Positions 25,508-38,224 of a stretch of 64,000 bases of DNA are shown in pieces. A program made the translations under genes and the position numbers. The stretch's first letter is position 1. Each line of letters opens with the position of its first letter. This DNA is from Dirofilaria immitis (Eukaryota; Nematoda; Chromadorea; Rhabditida; Onchocercidae). The stretch is from positions 3,963,501 through 4,027,500 of the forward strand of contig JAKNDB010000098.1 in NCBI GenBank assembly GCA_024305405.1, written 5' to 3'. Below the pieces are notes generated by a model. It was not told the origin of the DNA. It searched no databases and saw only the letters and a list, made by a program, of their open reading frames with translations.

Positions 25508-27359
25508 AGAATACGACTTTGGTATGCTATCAGTTAGTTTGATCAATCTTTATGTTGTTATTATAATTCTGTGATATTTGTCAACCGGTCTCGAAGAATT
25601 TTTATTGTATTAGTAAGAATAATGAGTGGGAAAACAGGATACGTGAAGATTAATTTCATTTGAAATTCAAAACTAAAGTTTCGGAAAAAAATAAAAGAAA
25701 TGATACATGAGATCTTAAAATTATCAATGTAAAAAAATTATCAAATAAAGCTAGGCTAGAGCAGAAGATCATTTAACATTTAATTCAATAAAGATAGGTT
25801 TCAATGATATTGATTGTGAAATTGCAGAATAAAATTAAATGCTAAGCTATTCATTTTATATTCTTTATCCATTGATGAAAAGTTCATTCTCTATAATGCT
25901 TTTCTGATGTCATAATATCGATTTGTGTGACATGTTTGCAAAACTAATATGAGAAGTTAAAAACATTTCATCTATTTTTATTTGTATTTCATACGATATT
26001 TTATTTATTTTGATATAATTTTTTTATTCTTTAGTTACATTATATATATATTTTTTCTTTCACTTTTTGGAATAATTCTCAATTCTCGATGCTCAAAAAA
26101 GTTGTATTTCTCTATCGTTATCAAATCTAAATTGCTACTACATGAACTGTCAAGTTAATATAAGGAAAGCCATGCCTTGTTATCAATACTTATCAATACT
26201 CTTTTATTTATATCTATGCATGCTGCGAATAAAAATTACAACTTAGTGACTATAAATCTGTGTTTGGCTTTTTTTGCGTAATATTAATAATATTGAATTT
26301 TTCAAATGCATTAAAGTAACATTCAATTTCTCTTCGCTTTTAATTTTGTTTGTAAAATTAATAAAATCTTCTAGACAGGTTTATAACGAAGTTTCCATAG
26401 AAAATGGATTGGTTTAAAAGAGCAGTTTAAAACAAAGTTTAAAAAAGTTATCCTTCACTAAAATTTTAAATTTTTAGAAATGAATATTAATATTAAAACT
26501 AATCGATGAATGATAATGGTCCAAACCATAAGCTAGAATAATCAATCACTTAATTGAAGAGAGGAACAATTGTCAAATGGAATTTGGGAAATTTCATTTA
26601 TGTTTTAAGGGTAGAGTTTTATATAATTCGAAGTTGAATAACGTTGAATTTATTATGCAACGAATTTCTTAACTCGACAAATTTTATTCGACGCAAGTAT
26701 GAGATACAAAATGATGGATAAATATTGATATGCAATTGATAATTCATCATTTCTTTTTTGATAGGAAAGAAATTATTTGAGGATTATTGGCGTTAAAGAT
26801 TAATCGAATTGATGAAGTTTGAAAGTTTGGATTGGAACTTTATCGATCTGCTATCAATCGCCGATCATAGAAAAGCAAAAACAAATTACAACATATCAAC
26901 AAACTTTTTCATATATTTTCGGTATTATATATAAACTAGGCTATTAGATGGTAACATTTTTTGGTCAATTAGATTTCGATATTTTACGGTCGAAAATAAA
27001 AACGTCAATAATAAGTAGAATATAAGATGATGGATGATACTGTTTCGTTTGATTAGACATAGTAAAATTTATTTATATTAATTAATCTAAATGGTAAATC
27101 ATTTAGATAGGATTCTAAAATGCAATATTTTGATCTATCGATTTTTTTCAGCAATTTCTAACTTAACAAAAGGATCAATATTTTTGGAAGTAAAAAATTT
27201 TTGAAATAACAAAAGGATCGAATTTCTCGAGAAGCAATTCATATTCATCACCATTACACCCTCATAAGAATCTAATTGTATAGCACATTATTTTTTATTT
27301 GTTTGATGAATAACGTTTAAGTAAGCAATAATGATGATTGATAATTTTAAACTCATATC

Positions 27360-27401
<42 letters not shown>

Positions 27402-30148
27402 TCCAATGGAAAAATGAATCAAATGTTGACTTTATTAAAATTACATTCTGAAATATTTTTAATAGAAAAAAGTAATTTATATTCTTATAATTTAGATTCA
27501 ACAAATTGTTACAAGCAAAAAAAAAATACAAGATTAAAAATCATTCTTACTTATTACTAGAAATAATTCGAAATGAAATAATGATTTCATTTTATTTTTT
27601 CCCTTATAAATTATTTTCAATATCATCATATATCGAAGGAATAATTGAACATAAAAGAAAGGAACAATAACATAAATTAAATTATCAACTTTAGTCTTTT
27701 TCTTATTCTTTTTCTTAACACAAAAATAAAAAATAATTATTTTGATTTTATTTCAATAAATATAAATCGTATCTTTTTCCAAGTATACTAATATTTACCG
27801 TATTCCAACTATTTACCTATTTAGTAAGATATAGGTGATCGATAAAAGATTATATATATGTTTGTTATAAATGAAAAAAGAAAGCAGTTACTTTATTAGC
27901 AATTTTTATGTTTTCTTTTTGGTTATATAAAGTTAATGTGAAAGTATTATTATTCAAAATAAAAGTTATAGCAATCAATGATCAAAATATTTCTATTTAC
28001 TTCTTGACTATAAGAATCTGTTATTTTTAATAAAATCATGAATACATCACCTATATCTTGCTAAATATGAAAAATATTTTTTATAAAAGTCAGGTAAATA
28101 GTTGAAGAAAAACAAGATAAGCATGATTAATAAAATGAAATCCGTTTTTAATTTTGAAATGAAGTAAACAATCAAAAGAACTGAATTCTTTTTATCGATC
28201 AATTAATATGCTGATAACTTCTGAAATTGTCGTCCATATTATCGGATTATTTCGATGATAAAATGATCATTTACAATTCTGACATTCTACCGTAGTCTTT
28301 TCTGCTAATTTTCAGTTTGAAATGTGCTTTAGGATTTCGTTTTTTCGCCAATCATTACGTTGATCATCGCCTTTGATTATTAATTGTTTCAAAACGATAA
28401 TTTTTTGATTATCGATTAATTTCAAAGCATATATTTATAAAATTAATTATTCAAGTATTTTTTTCATTTCATCTTTTAAGGCAATTTTTTTGTAGCATTT
28501 GAATTCAAATGCTATCAAATAATTTTTAATCAAATTTATACTTTAAGCATAATATAAAACATTAATAGCAGTATCATAAAACAAATGTAAGCCACTTGAA
28601 ATTAATTTCAAATTATATCAAATATCTCTAACAGTAATTCATGTAACATTGTTTTATCCCAACTGGTATATTTCGATAGATTAAAATAAAATTTTTGAAA
28701 TCACACACTTCTGCAAATCTCTAATATCTATTTTGAATTTAAAAAAGAAAAATATTTTAATACTTTATCATCTCTATTTCATCATCATCATACATATACC
28801 GTAACCAGATAATAAGCTGAAAACTATCGAATTGAATTTTATGTTATTATTTTAATAAACCAATAAATAACTGTTGAATCAGTTAAAAATTAATTTATTG
28901 CTAAGATCATCATCAGGATTTACTAAATGTTTTTTGTTACTATTTTAAAAAAAATGATGAAATTGAAGTTCTTCCAGAAATGAGTTCTCATAAAATTTTT
29001 TTATTTATTTATGCAAAATAATATTTCCTTTTATTTATGATCAAATGAAATATATGTTCAAAATAGAAATGAAATGATTAGCAGTATATGATTATCATTG
29101 ATAAATTCTTTCACTCAATTTGAACATTTCAATTTCAATAGTTCCTGAAATCACTGAAATAATATTTTAGAATGTTTTATTAATTTCTTGCTGACATTTA
29201 AAAGTTAAATCTATTATTGCATCGAAGAAAATCACATGTTTAAGTTGTGCAATTAATAAATTTAAAGAATAAAATGAATAAAATATTTTTTTTCGCAAGT
29301 TTAATCAAATTAAACAATAGAAGTAAAATTAAAAGGATTGAAGCATCACAATTGTGCTTTTTGAATATATTGCACCAAATAATATTTCAATGATATCTGA
29401 TAATGAATAAATCATTAAATGATTTAAAATGGCAAAAAAGATAATATTGCTGTATGCCTTTTGATCTGTCTAAATATATGTTGTAGATTAATGTGTACTT
29501 TAATTTGTTTAGAAATTCAGACTTTCGCAAAATAACAAATTGCATTGAATTTTATCACATAATGCTCTCAATTTATTTAGTTTCAATTCATAAGTCCGAT
29601 TTGAAAATCGCCAATTACCTAAAATGTTCCAGGTTCAATAAATATTCTCGTTACACTTTTTTATTATTTATTAACAATTTTAACTTCTAAATTATTTAAA
29701 TAACATAGCTTTAAAATTTGAATCAGTGTAATTCTTTTCAAACTGAATCATATATATTTAATGTCATTCAGCAGCTTTAAATTTGAAATGAGCAAAACTT
29801 AGCAAGTTTAATATTTATGATAATAATGTAATATCTAAAAGTTTTATATATGTATGCATGTCTGCTTTAATAATAAAAACATTTTAATATCAAAAAGGTT
29901 TTGCATTTTGTATTTAATCAGGAAACTTTTTATCATAAATAAATTGAATTAAACAAGATGATTTCTATCTTATAGAAAAATTATATGAAACAGGACGATT
30001 ATGACAATTTGTGCAGCATTATTAGTCCATTTAAAACGATATTATTTTTATCTTAAAGATAAGGTTATCATAAACAACAGTGAACAGTTTTGCTGATTCT
30101 ATCAGTTATTTTAAAAATTATCTGTTTTATTTTTACCTTTTCATATCA
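25508..30148. other. Intergenic region, 4.6 kb
   Basis: AT-rich spacer between ssu72 and the 7TM receptor gene, both on the plus strand. It contains one GA microsatellite (27363-27398). Short open frames such as 29493-29690 have no splice context or domain. A segment at 26768-26870 faintly resembles one at 22556-22640 in ssu72 intron 1, possibly old repeat copies. Nothing else is seen. Confidence 0.55.
27363..27398. repeat. (GA)n microsatellite
   Basis: About 18 uninterrupted GA dinucleotides. Confidence 0.97.
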
Positions 30149-33100
30149 ATGGATTATCGTTTTCTTCTTAATGGAACAACAAACGAAGGTTTGAGAAATG
30201 TAAACAAAGAAAAACTGTTAACAATTATCAGCTATATTTTGCATACATACGCTTATTTGTTTATTGGTTTTCTACTCCTATTGGTCAACATTCCAATCTT
30301 TCTACTTATCGTAATGCGTAAAGCACTCAGGTCAATTCATTTATCTTATAAATGTACTATATATTTTAACGATAGGTGATAAGTTCAAATATGGAAGATC
30401 AATTTTAAAATAATATATAAATAACATATGCGAACAAGTTTATTTGTTTAGGAATCCTTACATAGTTCTTGCAACTACATTCTTTAACAGTGAATTAACA
30501 GGAATCAGTGCGATATTATTAGGCGTAAAACGAATAATCGCTTCTATTAATGGAGAACAGCTTATCGATCATCATAAATGTGTTCTGAATGTTTGTTTAT
30601 TTGTTTGTTTATCACTATGAAGTACAACATTATTTATTCAAATTTTTTTGTTATTCAAAACTTTGAGAAATGCAGCGAAATTTCGAATAATAAGACAACA
30701 AAAAGTAGGACAAACGAATATAAATAAATTTACTACATAAAATAAAGCGAAATATTTAAAATGATCCATTTCCATGAAAACGCTTTTATCTGATAACGTT
30801 AAAATGAAATAGATGATAATGATTGATGATCAATCACTTGCTAATAATAATTTTAGGATAATTATTTCATGAAATAATCAATATTATGATACGACAAACT
30901 CAACAACTAAAATTTCAGATACCTATCCTTCTTTTAACATCATTTTTTTTAAATGGATGGAATTTGTTAATGAACAGCGTTGAAAGACTTTGTGTTATTG
31001 CATTCCCATTATATTACTATACTCATAGTACACAGATAAGTTATTCATTAGTTATCATACAATATTTGATTACTGTCATTGCGATCACTTCTACCGCTGT
31101 TGCAAGTTTAATTGAACCATCTCGACAAGTATCTAATTTTTGCTGGTAAGTAATTGATAAAGAAATAATCATTTTATTACCTATTGTTGTATTTTTGATC
31201 ATTTTAGTTACCGTATCAGATTCTTTCAGAATAAAACAATGAAATTAATATGTAATATTTGTTAAATAATTTTTCTCACTATTAAAATCTACACTGATAA
31301 TTATTTGCAGCCTACAAACCATATATTCACCTCATTTTTATATAACATTACTAATATTGACCTCTACTGCATCATCCCTGAGTGTTCTTCTTATGGTTAT
31401 TGTTGTTATCATTCTAAAAAGTATGATTTAAAAAATTTATATTTCTTAAAAATTAATTATATAATTTACTGGTACGGTTGATTGCTATCATAATACACTG
31501 GAAGCTCTGCTTCGATTCATATGCTCCATCCGATATGAAATTTTTGCAAAATTAGATAAAAATCTGATGATTATTTAACAATAAATTACCAAAAATTTTA
31601 ATAATAGATTAGTACGACAAATGAACAGTGATCTTATCATTTTATCATACAAAATTGGGAGAAATAAAATTCGTCAAAAAATTTATAACCAAACAAATAT
31701 AGCACATACAAATCTTAATCATCATTTCTTGACGAATTTCACAACGGTAGAAATAAGTCAACACAATTATAATATTCATTATTGGTAGGGACTATTTTGA
31801 TTTGTCGTTCAGATTTAATAAGATCTTTTCGATGCTTTTGTTTTTAATAATATATCAACAATAGTCTTTATTGCTTTTGCATAATATCGCACAAGACAAA
31901 ATTTTTATTCGTTCTATAAATACTATAGCTGATTGACAAATATCTTCCTGATCTCTGTTAATCGTAAGCGACTAAATAAGCTCTTGTCGGTCATATGCGA
32001 CATTGTGCGAGATATCGTACTTATATATAATAATAAGAATTAAATAAGCAACATACAGTAAGTAACAAAGGATACCAACAGTGGTTTGAATGCTTACTAC
32101 GTCGTTGCATATTCCCTTTCGTGATCGCCGTCCTAACCTTATTTTACCATCATCGGTGTCCTTGTTTTTGCATTATTATCAATTCACTTAAATTGTGGAT
32201 TCTGGTGACTATTGAGCCGTTGAATTGCCGATATGACGATAGTGATGCATTCGAATCGTTTTTGAAATTGAATTAGAATTAAATTGCTCTTAACAATGAT
32301 GCTGTTGACCGAACAAACTCCGTTCTATGTGATTTGTTCTTCCATTCAATATTGCTAATTATGCAAATTATGGGAATATTTTGATTATCAGACAACGAAT
32401 AAAAGATAAATAATATTTAGTTCTTATGATATTCCATACAATTAATATTTATTTTAAAGTCTTAAACAACGCATATAAGTTTTATTAGCGCTTCGATAAA
32501 TAAGAGAATAAAAGTTTTTGTATGAACGATATGGATGAATGATTCATTTGTCTGAGAAATATCGCCCATTTCTTCTATACAAAATTCCTCAATTATTTCA
32601 TCATATTTATATCATAAAATATTTCGATTTTATTATCGACATGACAATCATATCATTATAATATTATCATTCTTAGGAAATTTAGTGCGCAACTTCTTGC
32701 AAATCATCCGCGCAACAGGAATTTGTCACATTTTCTCAAAAATCAAAAACGATATACTCAAACATCGCTTATCTCTTGTTGCTTTACATTTTGTATGTTT
32801 TTAACATTCCGATTTCTACAAATATTCTGGCGAAGGTTAAGTTATTTTGATAATAATGGAAGACTACTTCAATTTTAGGATGTAGATTTTTGCTATTTTT
32901 GACATTTTAGGATATAGATTTTTGATTTATAACTTAAATATCCAACTGACTAAGCAATTATGAGAAATATCATGCTTTAATGTAATTATATTTAATAGTT
33001 AATTATAGCATTTACTGATTTATTCAGTTAATCTCATTATTATCAGTTTTTGTTGTGTTACCATCAATTGCGGAAAATATTTACATGATGGAAACTTCTA

Positions 33101-33285
33101 CAAGATCACGAGTCATTGTGATATGTTGCGTTTATTTGCGTTTATTAAATTGCTGCAATACGGTACTGTTATTTGCGTATCGACAAAGTGATTTACGACA
33201 AGCTGCAATTCGATGTATCAAAAATCATTTATATGGATGGAAGCAGCATGTCCAATCAGTCAAAATTATTGGCTTTAGAAGATGA
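30149..33285 (+). CDS. Nematode seven-transmembrane receptor (serpentine/chemoreceptor-like), 6 exons
   Basis: Exons 30149-30330, 30452-30590, 30919-31145, 31311-31420, 32677-32835 and 33028-33285 give about 358 aa. The N-terminus is short, with an N-glycosylation site (NGT). TM1 is near residues 25-53 (IISYILHTYAYLFIGFLLLL). TM3 (exon 3) is followed by ERLCVIAFPLYYYTH, an ERL in place of the DRY motif. TM5 (exon 4) is LLILTSTASSLSVLLMVIVV. Exon 5 begins with a basic loop (KNQKRYTQ) before TM6. The last exon has TM7 with a LLNCCNTVLLFAY segment and a basic tail (RQSDLRQAAIRC). Two joins close only with one extra base each: A in the run 31416-31420 and T in the run 32798-32802. The topology supports a rhodopsin-like nematode receptor, but the subclass and ligand cannot be read from the sequence. 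The ATG is the first in frame before TM1; a GTG-initiated extension was not used. Confidence 0.72.
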
Positions 33286-35013
33286 ATAAATTATGATACT
33301 TTTATGATTGAGCTTATTATCAATTCATATTTAAACTCTACCTATTATTAATTTACACAATCAAAAACTTTATTATCATTTGTAATAAAGACCACTTAGA
33401 AGAATTTGGAAAACAATTTTTTAGACTTTGGAGCTACAATACAGTACATTGATATTACATGAGAATAATTGTGGCAGGCAAAAAGAAGTGCCGAAAATTA
33501 CTTTATAATAATCAATATCATCAAACAATCATTCTAGCTGTATCACAATTTCATTTTCCTGAATTCATTGGCTAACTATCAATAATTTTAATGGGATGTT
33601 TTATGTGATAATTTTCCTCCTCTTATACACTCAATTTGTTCGGAACATTTTCCCGATCTTTCTTAAAACATTCTGGTTCATCTTTATTACAAGTTGACGA
33701 TCTTTGATACAATGATAGAATGTTAACTAACTTCTATTCTCTTTAAATATTTTTAATTCTGAAATAATTGATAAATTTGTTGAGGAAAATTTCTAAATAC
33801 GAAAAATCATAACAGAATGTAGTATTATCATAATATAATATCGGCAAAAATAATTTAATTTTATCAAAACATTGATCAAAAAGATTATTTCAGAATTTCA
33901 TATTGATTTTTAAAAAGCATATATATATTTCTAACATTATCATACCATCCATCTCATCGTTCCATTGATGATAAATATTTTATTTAACATATTCAAAGCA
34001 GAAAAAATATCTATCAAATTGAAATATCAATGCTCAGGAAAATGACGCATTGTTTATCATACTAAATCATCATGATATATTCAAGATAAAAAAATATTAT
34101 AATGATTCAGATATGAAAATTTATAATATTTCATTCATATGAATACTATTAACATTTAATTTTGATCCAAGAAGTTAACTAAATCATCGGAATCAGTATC
34201 ATATTATCATATCAAATCATCAAAATTCTTTTTATATTGTCCTTTTTTCCTTCATATTTTATGTAAATTTTTATCAAATTTTATTTTAATAAATAGATTT
34301 TTGAAAAATAAAGCACAGTGATTTAATAAATATATTGAAATGTAATCAACCGGATAAATGATAAATGCTGCAATTAAGATTGTGATATATTTAGAGGGGA
34401 TGATATATAATCAGGTAGAATTTATTTTCATATTCAAATTAATGATCGATCACTTTACTATAAATGATAAATTTTAGATGTCGAACTTCATTTGAACTTA
34501 ACTCCTGAAATACAAATCTAGAATGCAAAAATCAGCAATATCGAATAAGGAGGCGATTTTTGTATTAGTTTGAAGTAGCATTATCGATAATATCAATTAT
34601 TCGCTGATAATGATTCAATTTATTATTTATTACATAATATTTTAATATATTTGATATTTCTGTTTTTTGTTCTTCGAAAGATATTTTATAATCGGACAGA
34701 TTTATGCAATTAGAAGTTTTAACTATCAAATCTGTAAATTAAAAAGAATTTTGAAAGATCATTATATAACGAAATATTTGATAATTTATGAACAGATTTC
34801 TTATAACAAATTAAATAAACTTTTCAAATGGATGAAATTTTATTTATTTCATTTTTCTAAATTTCATTTTAACTAAACTATCGAATTAATTTGCTGTGAA
34901 AGCAATAACGCAATAAAACGCATAAATGCATAAATGCCAAAAAATAGAATTATTATTATTATGATTATTTTATAATTTTCTTTTACTCAAAAATAAGAAA
35001 ATAACGTCATTTC

Positions 35014-35083
35014 ACGTGTGTTAATTAACGTTTACCAAATTGTGCTTTTATAAACGTGTGTTAATTAACGTTTACCAAATTGT
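35014..35083. repeat. 30-bp perfect direct duplication, 40-bp period
   Basis: The block starting ACGTGTGTTAATTAACG and ending ACCAAATTGT occurs at 35014-35043 and 35054-35083. Each copy contains the palindrome GTTAATTAAC. Confidence 0.9.
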
Positions 35084-35180
35084 ACTTTTTCTATTATAAA
35101 GTAGGAAACTGATAATACTTATTTTCTAGGCGATTTCTATAATCCTTCTGATTATATTTGAACAATATGAGAATACTAAA

Positions 35181-35235
35181 ATATTATTATTATTATTGTT
35201 ATTATTATTATTATTGTTATTGTTATTATTATTGC

Positions 35236-35295
<60 letters not shown>
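35181..35295. repeat. (ATT)n microsatellite, interrupted
   Basis: About 115 bp of ATT/TTG-interrupted trinucleotide, purest in the second half. Confidence 0.97.
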
Positions 35296-36371
35296 GTTAC
35301 TAAATATGTTATAATTATTTATAATAATCAATAGATTTTTATTTATACGAAATAGGTCTGTTTATTTGTTGTAATATACGAACATGAAAATGAATATATA
35401 TACATATATCAATTATTTATGATAGGATAAAGTTTTTTGAAAGCATTTTTTTGCATTTTATTTGAATGGTAATATCTTTTTCTAAAAGGATTGGGTACAT
35501 AAATGAATTATTTTGAGGAAAGTTCAATTTGATAAAGCAAAATTTCGCAACCTATTTTTATCCAACTTTTAAAACTTTCCGTTTATTTAGTTTATAGTTG
35601 TATAGGCAAGCATTTTTTGAAATAATTGGGCATTTTTTTCCATTTTGTTGACTAAAGTTAAAAAGGCTTATAGATGAAACAAAGATTTTTTATTTTGATT
35701 ATCGATCAATTTCATAAGTACATTTGTTTATCGATTTCTTTTTCATTTTATTATTATACATCAAAGTGTAAAAAATAACTATGTTGCTTTTTCAATAATT
35801 TTTTTTGATTTTAAAAAGTATCATTTTTGATAATAAAAAGATCAATTATTATTGATTATTTTTAATTAATCATTGATAAGGCTTAGTAATCATTATTTTC
35901 CTCTCTATTTTATCACCATTCTTTACAAAATTTTTCATAAATATCATTGTATTTATTAATTCTTACGCCAAAATACATCATCCAATATAGCTACTTCTCT
36001 GCATTGCCTTATATTTCATTTTGAAATGATTTATATTTCATAATGAATAAAATAATATTTATAATTTAAAAGAGCCATACCATAGGCCAATAAATAATAA
36101 TTAAGAGCCAAGCAATAACCACAAAATAAGAAATGATCAATTAGATCATCTCTATAAATGCTCTTACAATAATGAAATATTAATTATAAATGCAAAATAT
36201 GTAATACTATCATTTTAAGCTAATCAGAATACTTATCAATTTAAATTAGAAATTTCAATTTTAAACTTTTGTCAATGAAATTTTATCAATTATTACCACT
36301 TCTTTTAATAAAATACTGTTCGTGTAATCAAATTTTAAATTCATCAAACTTTTGCTTATTCTCATATCATT

Positions 36372-36373
<2 letters not shown>

Positions 36374-36458
<85 letters not shown>
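36374..36458. repeat. (AAT)n microsatellite
   Basis: About 28 uninterrupted AAT units. A plus-strand frame through it reads as poly-Asn, but the flanks show no gene. Confidence 0.97.
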
Positions 36459-37205
36459 TGATTAAAAAGGATGAGAGGAGTTATAATTCTTAAATATTAG
36501 CATAATTTGAATATTTGAAATTATATTAAAATTAAATAAAGAAAATATCATTTATGAATTATTGCAATATTTTCTAATATCATTTCAATGCATTTGAAAT
36601 GATATTGAAAATCAAATAATAAAAATGCGAAAATGTCATTTATGACATTCATTTTAATATCTAAAAAAGTTTCTCAAAATTTTGGATTAATTATTTTATT
36701 TTAAATTAGCAACATTTTGTTTTCAAACATTTTGCCATAACAAAACAAATAAGAAAGTTTATTTATATATGAAAAAATAAATAAATAAAATTTGATTTTT
36801 CTTAATTGATGTAATTTAATAATTATTTATTATGGAAAAATTTAGCAGAACAAAATTAATTTATTCATTTAAAAATTTTCTACTAAAATAAAAGATGAAA
36901 TATGAGTAGCAATTATCTCGAGACAGTAATGCATTATAAGCGAAGATTGACAACTGATACATTTTCAAAAACAAATTAATTTTTAAAAAAAAAATTGAAA
37001 AACTGTTGCTTTGCTATCATTCATAAATTTCATCGTTCCATTATTTAATGGACCAAAAATATTTTATTTCATGCTGATAACATTTAACGAACAAATTTTG
37101 CTTTCATAAATTTTGGACGATAAAAATATTTTATTTTCTTTTTCATTTTTTTTATTTCTTTTGTTTTCGATTAAAATAATTCAATTAAATATTTGAACAA
37201 ATAAT

Positions 37206-37240
37206 TTTTTTCTCGACAAAATTATTTTGTCGAGAAAAAA
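37206..37240. repeat. Perfect 16-bp inverted repeat with 3-nt loop
   Basis: Arm TTTTTTCTCGACAAAA at 37206-37221, loop TTA, and its exact reverse complement at 37225-37240. The transcript would form a hairpin; no gene context. Confidence 0.9.
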
Positions 37241-37469
37241 CAAATAATTTTAAAATTTTGAAAAGTATATTAATTAAATGGATTATAATTTATTTTACTT
37301 AATTAATTAGTTCTTTTGTTTTTTCAAACCTTCGATAATCATTCGTATTGTTAAATTTTCGGCAATTAATTTATAACTTTAAATGTTATTATCAATTTTA
37401 GAGGAAGAAATCTTATCCATCCTACTTATTCGATATCTTATCTTTCAAAGATATATCAATGTATTGCGT

Positions 37470-37730
37470 TAACACAGTACTATGTATACACGTATCACTT
37501 ACTTAAGAAAATTCGCTTCCACGTGTACACGTATTATTTACGTCAGAAAATCAATGAACAAATTTTAATTCAAACTAATACTGCTCATTTTTCATTCTTA
37601 TTTTATGTAATCTACACCGTGTAATTAAATGTACATTTCTATAGACATTTTCACGCATACACGTTTCTGTCCACATTTTCACGTATACACGTTTCTATAC
37701 ACGCTTTCATGTATACACTTATCAATTATA
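37470..37730. repeat. Diverged ACACGTAT-type repeat cluster
   Basis: Several copies of a TATACACGT-like core. The clearest is a tandem pair with 28-bp period at about 37646-37701 (ATTTTCACGYATACACG core) plus a decayed third copy. Two related blocks lie near 37480-37545. Confidence 0.65.
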
Positions 37731-38032
37731 TTATAAAATAAACGAATAAATTTATTTTTAATCAAAATTTGTTAAATTTTTGCCCAAATGATAAGATAAG
37801 TTTATGTATTATATCAAAGAAAAATTAATTTATCATTGAAATAATATTTTTTTTTCATTTACAATAAATTTTTCGCATTGTTATAAAACATTTTGATTGA
37901 TGCAAAATGAAAAGAAAAATAAAAAAAAATTTGTTAATTTTATTGTCGCACATAAATTGTTTATAATATATTACAATTTGTAGCAATTTAATTTGCAATA
38001 ATATTTTAGTTTTATTTTTCTTAAGATAAATT

Positions 38033-38224
38033 TAAATAATGAACAAACCTAGGTTAAATAGTTAATAAATCTTGGCTAAATAGCGAATAAATCTAGGCTA
38101 AATAACAAATAAATCTAGGCTAAATAGTAAACAAACTTAGGCTAAATAATGAGCAAATTTAGGCTAAATAGTAAACAAACCTAGGCTAAATAGTGGATAA
38201 ATCTAGGCTAAATAGTGAACAAAT
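38033..38224. repeat. 22-bp minisatellite, 8 full copies plus a partial
   Basis: Full units run from 38049 to 38224 with consensus close to CTAGGCTAAATAGTGAATAA plus AT. A partial unit precedes them at 38033-38048. The CTAGGCTAAATA half is conserved and the second half varies. The period is not a multiple of three and no gene contains it. Confidence 0.93.

Noticed and set aside
30080..30148. GTG-initiated N-terminal extension of the 7TM receptor
   Set aside because: The first ATG at 30149 gives a normal short receptor N-terminus; the extension is Phe/Tyr-rich intronic-looking sequence.
36269..36493. Poly-Asn protein
   Set aside because: Translation of an AAT microsatellite in a gene desert.
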